From assembly GCA_008638375.1 (NCBI GenBank), contig CM018046.1, forward strand, positions 44,353,706 to 44,417,705: DNA of 64,000 nucleotides, read 5' to 3'. The notes below the pieces were generated by a model. It did not search any database, had not been told where the DNA came from, and saw nothing but the letters and a program-made list of their open reading frames with translations. Below are positions 57,936 through 64,000 of this stretch, one piece after another; position 1 is the first letter of the stretch; each line of letters opens with the position of its first letter. This DNA comes from Nyssa sinensis (taxonomy: Eukaryota; Streptophyta; Magnoliopsida; Cornales; Nyssaceae). Both the position numbers and the translations under genes were made by a program.

Positions 57936-59990
57936 CTTTGTGGAATAGGAAATAAGAATGAAGAGTTAAATTGACATCAATCAAAATGAAAGAATAAGAA
58001 ATAAGAATGAAATAGAGATAAGAGATGGTGAATACAATATTCAAAAAAAGAAAGCGAATGAAAAATTTATTTTGTTGCATCTGGTTAATTAGAGAAAGTG
58101 AAGAAATTTTAGCTTTGGTTATTAAACAACGTGGGTTAGGTCTGTTGTTAGTGTCATTATCAGAAAAATATCAAAATAATCTTATCTTTTTTTAAAATTT
58201 AAGGTATACAAGTATACATAATTTTATTATAGTATGATCAATTTGTGATATCGTGTGTGTAATGCGATTTCATCTTAAATAAAAATTGTTTTTTAAAATA
58301 ATTTTGATTTTAATATTTTTTTTTTTTGATAAGATGATCAAAATTATTTTTCAAAATAAAATAGATATTAATTGAATCAATAAAGTGTGCATAAATGTAC
58401 ATATGTATGTTTATATTACTTTTTATTACTATATTGTTATTATTCGGAATGCCTGAGTAGGTGTCAATGGGCTACAATTAAATTCAATTTGGAATGTGTT
58501 AAATTCAATCTGACTCGCAATTAAACGGGCCACTAGGCAAGTTTGAGTGTGTTAAATTCAATTTTGACTCGCAATTAAATGCATAATGGTAGAAGTTAAT
58601 GCGATTGATTGAAAAAAGTTCTATCAATTATTAAGGATTTTTTTTTTTTAATTGTCAACGAAAGTAAATATTATAAAAAAACATAACTACATTTTTTAAC
58701 AAGACTGAAACTAGTTACGACGGAAGCTCTTCCATTTCAAATCTCCAAATCGAGTAACGGTCCTCGGGAGTAGTCAGGAGAGGGGTACGATGTCCTTCCA
58801 AAGCTTTGAAACTAAAATACACATTCTTTCATAAATGTGTCAATTATTTTTATACTTGATTTAAAATAACTAAAAATAAAGACAAAACGACGATAAGAAG
58901 AATCTTCACATCATTAAACAAAACAATAAATAATCAATAAGTAAAGTGAAAACACTTTAATATTATTATGATCTTTTTTTTTTTTTTTGCAGAAAATTAT
59001 TCAATGATTTGATTCTAATAATCTCAATCATTAGATGATAAATCATGTGTGAATGTAAAATAACTTGTTGTGTGTATTAAGAAGAAAATTTTGATTTCGA
59101 AACTCCAAAACACATTTAAATGATTCTTCTATTTTCTTCTCAATATAACTGCAACTGAATTAATTGTTGCCAAACAATAAAAATCAAATACAAATTCCAA
59201 ATTGTAAATTGTAAATTTAAAAAATGATGGATAGGACCCTGTGATCTAGCTGTAAACTCGCCCATGGCCCTTTCCCAAAATTATAGGTAACCAAAAAAAC
59301 CCACATGATCTTCCCAAATAAAGACATAAAAGCAAGATCAATCACTAAAAAGGTCAATACCTCAACAAGAAATAATCAGAAATTTATGGGAAAAAATAAT
59401 CAGAAACGTAAGGGTAGGCTCGCCTACCTACCAAACACAGGACTTGTATCAACACCGTTCATGAGTTTCTTCCCAGGTGTACTCAGAATCATACACGATT
59501 AATGTGTTGTAATTGGTGGAGGACCAAATCAGACCCTTCATCAATTTCCATGACTCTAGTACAAGATCTTCGAGTAATATTTCATACCTCATGTTATTGC
59601 ATGTGACATATACTGGTTGGATATTATATCATGATGTAATATGTAATCAATATAACACTGTCAATTCATAAAAATATACACTTTTATTAAAATTTAAAAA
59701 TAAGACTAGCATTATGCATTACTACTCTATGTAACACCATTAAAAATTTAGTGACACATGAGCTCGTGAAGCTGTCTATAAACGGTACACAAGCCTATAA
59801 AGAAAAACAGTTTTTTTGGATATGAAGAGTCAGGAAGATCAATTCTCTACTTGCATAAAAATGCCTAATTACACTCAAATAAAATATGTGAGTCTTAGAA
59901 CAAAGTCTTATCCGAGTAATGCAAAACCTATGATATGATATGATATGATAGCAAATTTAATACAAAGTTGAAATACACTGATACAAGTAG
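57936..59990. other. no supported gene; downstream flank of the GT64 gene
   Basis: AT-rich with poly-T runs (58317, 58975). A GC-richer patch at 58720-58800 (CCTCGGGAGTAGTCAGGAG) is not recognised. The part next to 59990 should hold the 3' UTR of the GT64 gene; no single poly(A) signal stands out. Confidence 0.55.
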
Positions 59991-59991
59991 C

Positions 59992-61008
59992 TCATTTGGC
60001 AATCTGTCTGTCACAAAACACCAACCTCCCTCCTTTCTCACACAATCCTTGTTCACCAACTGAATTAACTACCTTACCATAGCTATACCTCAATGGCATC
60101 CTCCCCAGAATCCTATGAAATTCTCTTATACATTCCCCTCTTCTCTTCCTATGATCCCCTCTCCTACTACTAAGCCCAACCTCCCTCACTCTCTTCCTCA
60201 CTCTCTCCTTCCCCACCACTTCTCTCCGCTCTTCATTCCTTGCATCACCCCAATCCCTCGCCTTTTCGGCTCCCACCAGAATCGGCCCTGCATTGGCCTC
60301 ATCAGCTACCACAAAATTCATCAGAATGTCCTCGCAGTTGCGCATTTGATCAACCGCACCTCTCATCTCCATCATTGTTCGCTCGCCTTCGCAGCTGTAC
60401 TTGTAGAGATAATCACTTTTCGTCACCATAAATTTGGTGAGCAAGATTGAGTATTTGTCTGGGTGGACTGTATAAATCCACGTCCGCCTCGAGAGATCGA
60501 TATCGTGCGACCTCGCAAAGAACCCTATCAAACGGTCCTGATTCGAGCTCCAAACTCTGAATGCGAATTCGATCGACTTGTGATCGATCTCGACATCGTC
60601 GTCACAGATTAAAACGGCGCGTGTTGTGATCGACGGTCGGGGGAGGAAGCGAGTGTTGAGGCTGTCGGATGATTGGGGGATCACGTAGATTGGTGCTGTG
60701 CCGGCGTAGGAGTTCGAGAGGTTGTGGGACAGTTGGGTTAGGGTTTGGGTTGGGGTGGAGGGGTTTCCCCATAGGACGAGAACGGATGAGACTGATGGGG
60801 ACGCGGAGTACGTGGCGGCAATCGAGCGGAGTAGAGGGATGCGGAACTCGGAGTAGCCGTTGATCAGGACCGTCATTTGATCTGATCGGATGGTTTGTGG
60901 ATCTGGTAGGGTTTTACGGTCGCACGGGTCGGAGGACGCTGGTTGGAGACATAAGACAAAAGGGACACATAACATTACAAAGAAGAAGAAAAATAGTGCG
61001 TTCCTCAT
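59992..61008 (-). CDS. GT64 family glycosyltransferase (exostosin C-terminal type), single exon
   Basis: 338 codons, intact. Residues 1-21 form a hydrophobic signal peptide or anchor (basic RN start, then Leu/Phe/Val), fitting a Golgi-targeted enzyme. The catalytic part begins with MTVLINGYSEFR (about 45-56). The metal/nucleotide-sugar DDD motif is at 136-138 (LICDDDVEID), FRVW and FFARSHD follow, and NCEDILMNF (224-232) is the second family hallmark; a basic C-terminal part has RRGECIREF and MPLRYSYGKVV. This order is that of plant GT64 proteins, relatives of the enzymes that glycosylate sphingolipids (GIPC) in the Golgi. Length fits the short single-domain member (337-340 residues). The first ATG of the frame is used; it gives the signal peptide. 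Exact substrate is not known from sequence. It diverges from the exon at 61248. Confidence 0.9.
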   Translation of the reverse strand: MRNALFFFFFVMLCVPFVLCLQPASSDPCDRKTLPDPQTIRSDQMTVLINGYSEFRIPLLRSIAATYSASPSVSSVLVLWGNPSTPTQTLTQLSHNLSNSYAGTAPIYVIPQSSDSLNTRFLPRPSITTRAVLICDDDVEIDHKSIEFAFRVWSSNQDRLIGFFARSHDIDLSRRTWIYTVHPDKYSILLTKFMVTKSDYLYKYSCEGERTMMEMRGAVDQMRNCEDILMNFVVADEANAGPILVGAEKARDWGDARNEERREVVGKERVRKRVREVGLSSRRGDHRKRRGECIREFHRILGRMPLRYSYGKVVNSVGEQGLCEKGGRLVFCDRQIAK

Positions 61009-61247
61009 ATCCAGCTACTTTCGTCAGAAACCGACCGGTGAGGTCTGTCTCATTCCGGCGGCTAATGCGGGCGAAGAGGAGATGTTAGCAAAGAGTCTGC
61101 TATATTATATGGGATGGTGGGTGGCAATCTCGTAATTCATGTAAGAACTAGGGGGTGTTTTCGTGGCGGTTGTATCTTATCATATTCGGGTAGTGGAAAA
61201 GGATCAGTATAAGATGGAGGGGGGATCTGTGTGTGAAGCACTCAGAA
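61009..61247. promoter_or_regulatory. candidate bidirectional promoter, 239 bp
   Basis: The region separates the start codons of two divergent genes. It holds TATATTATATGGG near 61110 and TATCATATTCGGG near 61178. Both leaders must share it unless the plus-strand exon is not real. Element identity is by motif only. Confidence 0.5.
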
Positions 61248-61370
61248 ATGGCGATGTCTATAGCCACTGCGAACCTCAATTTCTTACAGCTGTTGCCGTT
61301 TGAACGGCCGACAAGGCCACATGCGTTAAAGCCTGCGCGCTGCGTCCCCCTTAAGCAAATTCAAGAACAG
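61248..61370 (+). CDS. first exon of an unrecognised gene, transit-peptide-like
   Basis: ATG at 61248 (context AGAAATGGCG) opens 41 codons: MAMSIATANLNFLQLLPFER and a basic PARCVPLKQIQEQ, then a GTATGG donor at 61371. The N terminus is rich in Ala, Ser, Thr and Leu with Arg/Lys and almost no acidic residues, like a plastid or mitochondrial presequence. Further exons were not found; they may lie right of the window. The start at GTG 61233 is not used here, because ATG at 61248 has a better context. Confidence 0.6.
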
Positions 61371-61877
61371 GTATGGATTTCGGACGGACTCATATCTAAA
61401 AGTAGTCAATTTTTTGTGGACTGTACCACTGAAGCAGGTAGGATTGTATTCAGATATATTTATATTCAGCCTTCTCTGCGTACACATTAGTGCCACGAAT
61501 GTATCAAAAACTGATATCGAAGATCTTGCCAATTTTCTAACTCTGGTTTAGATGGAAGGGATAGGAAAGAAAGTGAAGGAGAGGAGGAGGAGAGGTTATT
61601 TCATATTTAGTTTAAAAATTAGGAAGGAGAGGAAAGGAAAAGGAGAGAGATGTAATACTTATTTGACCCATTTTTACAATGCTTGAAGAGGAGAGAGCTC
61701 TTCAATGAATTTTTCATAATACCAATAATACACTTAAAATTTTAGAGATAAAAATAAAATAGACACATTTGTCTTGGGATATAATTGTATATTAATATTT
61801 AAACCCTTTCATTTTTTTTTTTCCTCTATCATTCTCAAATAAGATGGAAGGATTTCACTACTCTCTCCTCTCCTCTC
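61371..61877. other. no supported gene, probable intron of the 61248 gene
   Basis: T-rich tracts and GA-rich stretches (61555-61650); nothing recognised. Confidence 0.5.
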
Positions 61878-62360
61878 ATTGGGCAGGTTTGAGGCGGGGC
61901 TTTACCAATCCTGCCCCTTGAAAAAAAGTTTTTTCCCAAACTTGTTTGAACCCCCGATGGGGACGGGTCCCCGTCAGGATCCCCATTTATTTTTAAGCTT
62001 TCATTTATTTATTTATTTTATTAAGTTATTTGTAATTAACACATTTCAAACAAACATTAAATGTGTTAAAATTTTTAACATATATTTAAATAAATAGAGA
62101 ATTGTAATGCATTATTTTATTTTTCAAACATATAACTCTATCATGTTTGTCAAAACTTCTAATAAGTGACTAAAAATATCATTATAAGCATTGATTATGA
62201 AACAAAACTCCTTTATCATTTTATTTTATATAATCGGGACGGGGCACCTTCACCCCAAACCCTAACAGGGTGGATATAGCTTCCCCAAACCTGTCCCATT
62301 AAGGGCAGGTATGGTGGGTTCCAACGGGACGGGTTAAATTGCCAACCCTACCCGCATTAG
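61878..62360. repeat. hAT-type MITE (about 480 bp) with GC-rich ends
   Basis: Left end TTGGGCAGGTTTGAGGCGGG and, on the other strand, right end GGGTAGGGTTGGCAATTTAACC bracket an AT-rich core. GGGACGGG, CCCCGTC and ACGGGTCCCCG words recur in both arms. A related copy is at 57385-57935. Both flank the GT64 gene. Confidence 0.6.
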
Positions 62361-62654
62361 TAATCCAAACATGAATGAAGAATTACTCTATCATCTCCTT
62401 TCCTTCATAACTAATGCTCTTCTCTCCTTTTCTCTCCCTCCAACCTATCCAAACGGATTAATGTGAAGCGATTTTGATGATCAACTTATTGTAAAAGCAC
62501 TAGAACATGATACAAAACACATGGTTTTTGAAATCCTATTTTTTTGTAGGTGCTCAAAAGTCACTCGATACAGTAGGTTTTCTATTCGTATTAGGAGATG
62601 GATGAGCAATTCATCTCATTGCCTTTTCTTTTAATCCAGGCATTTAGGATCTCC

Positions 62655-62852
62655 TATGAATAGTGGCGGATCTAGAAATTGTGGTTAAGGGGGGCAAAAG
62701 TGTATACATCGAATTTTAGGAGGATCTTTTATTCAAATTTAACAAATTTTGGGGTGCCAATTCCTAATTTTAAATGAATTTTAACAAAATTACACTACAA
62801 AAATTAAATTTTTTGGGGGGCCAGCCACCCCCTGGCTCTGTCAGTGCCCATG
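62655..62852. repeat. short inverted-end repeat element (about 200 bp)
   Basis: Left end TAGTGGCGGATCTAGA and, read on the other strand, right end GGGCACTGACAGAGCCAGG. Inside, GGGGGGCAAAAG and GGGGGGCCAGCCACCCCC. A common plant dispersed-repeat format, diverged. Confidence 0.5.
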
Positions 62853-64000
62853 AGGCCGTGATCTAAAATATTGTGATGAAACTTTGAATTTTGCACCAAG
62901 CTGATGACTTTAGAATTACAAAACAAAAACCCTTCCTTTTGAAGATGAGATCAAAGACTTCTGTCTATTTGTTTTGTATCATGGCATAATAACAGTATGT
63001 TGGTTCCTTGCAATGGAGCTTCTTGAGAGCATCACCCATAAAATGCTTCCCTTTCAAATCATTAGACGCTCAATTAGTCTGAAGTGGTGCTGTCCTATCA
63101 GTGTGATTGCCATCACCAAGACTTGTTACTGCCTCCTCAGCTGGGGAGGTGATCATTCTTGAATGGTTGGCAGCCTATGTTATTGCCTATGTCTAATCAC
63201 TTGGAATGAAAGCTCTACACTCCATAGGGGTGGTTTCCAAAGTAATTGTTTCCTTTTGAGGGGTATCATACCAGATTTGACACAACAAAGCTTATGACTT
63301 ATGAGGATCTGTAACAATTTGACTGTAAATCTTCTATGTGCCAAGTTTTTGCCTGTACTCTGCCAATCTCATTTTGCTCACTGTAGACTGATAAATTATT
63401 TGCATAATTTTTTTTTTTATTTTGGTAATTGGGTGGCACATACTTCTCTCCCTCCTTTGCCTTCATTTCTTGGTAGGTATTCATTTCTGCTGCCCTGTTG
63501 TTCTTTTCTTGCCCTCAACACCTTTCCACTACACTTTTGCTAGACTAACCTATTTCATCTTAGCAAAACGAAGTTGTCTCTCATCCTACACATAGTACCA
63601 ATACAAAAGTTCTTCCATTGTGTACAATGCACCGGAAAAGGTTCTTGGATTGAGTCACTGATTGAATTTGACACATTTTTCTCAAATTTGTGATATCTCT
63701 TGCTGCATCTTGAAGTTTATTGTAGTCTTTCTTCAAAAAGTTCCTAGACCAGCTCACTAGCACCTCAATAAGGGATGTTTTGGCACTACAGGTGGCCCAT
63801 CAACCCTAGCCTTTTGTCTCATAATTGGATTACTGGTTTATATTATTTAGCATTTTTTCCTTGTTAGCGTTGCTTATGTAAGATTTTTTTTATCATTGTC
63901 AGATGTTAAAATATCCATGGGTTAACTCCTCTATGAGTCTTTAGGCTATAGAATTGCTCAACCAATTAAAGTAACAACTCATATTGTTAATAATCAACCT
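62853..64000. other. no supported gene
   Basis: Ordinary AT-rich text with short unrecognised ORFs (62974-63162, 63301-63543). It could be intron of the gene that starts at 61248. Confidence 0.5.

Noticed and set aside
60115..60450. 111-residue plus-strand ORF
   Set aside because: Lies opposite the intact GT64 frame and has no motif.
62974..63162. 62-residue ORF as an exon of the 61248 gene
   Set aside because: No clear splice sites and no conserved pattern; left as unannotated.

Overview
This window reads as nuclear DNA of a flowering plant, probably a eudicot. It is AT-rich and gene-poor. It holds plant-type Ty3/gypsy chromovirus, copia, LINE, CACTA, TRIM and MITE sequences, a pararetrovirus-like relic, an Au-like tRNA-derived SINE, and plant gene families (NIN-like proteins, NAC, GT64, calmodulin-like, NSF). 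The species cannot be named from the sequence alone.

Layout. 1-11658: the 3' part of a frameshifted Tekay/Del-like chromovirus, an LTR (3601-5461) that has a polypurine tract on its left and a primer-binding site on its right, a 3.6 kb non-coding internal region with its own diverged duplication, and a second LTR (9023-11658). This block interrupts a copia-like relic (11659-13410). 13880-15400: pararetrovirus-like RNase H and a downstream ORF, decayed, minus strand. 15400-21420: AT-rich DNA, a candidate MITE and a CACTA left end with an array of hairpins. 21430-22590: a tandemly duplicated calmodulin-like gene relic; one unit carries a MITE whose empty site survives in the other. 24508-25210: a complete 703 bp TRIM with a 5 bp target duplication.

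25500-33570: remains of two NIN-like protein (NLP) genes on the minus strand. The larger keeps the N-terminal, GAF-like, RWP-RK and PB1 coding parts but has several stops and frameshifts, and an inverted LINE sits in it. 36258-41244, same strand: an intact NLP-type N-terminal exon pair, a frameshifted tandem copy of the second exon, a LINE relic, and the last three exons of an NSF (SEC18) gene. All phases are compatible with one NLP-NSF chimeric transcript. This is the most unusual gene-level observation here.

43600-57940: MITEs, relics of the same copia-like family, a candidate Pack-MULE with a NAC transcription-factor fragment, and a 2.55 kb direct duplication (49874-52428 and 54825-57380). 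Each duplicate has a MITE followed by a TATA/telo-box promoter and leader; a CACTA right half lies between them. 59992-61370: the one clearly intact gene, a single-exon GT64 glycosyltransferase on the minus strand, divergent across about 240 bp from a plus-strand first exon with a transit-peptide-like N terminus. The remainder is MITEs and DNA in which no gene could be supported.

I found no tRNA gene, rRNA gene, CRISPR array or bacterial-type operon. All identities come from reading; no database search was run.
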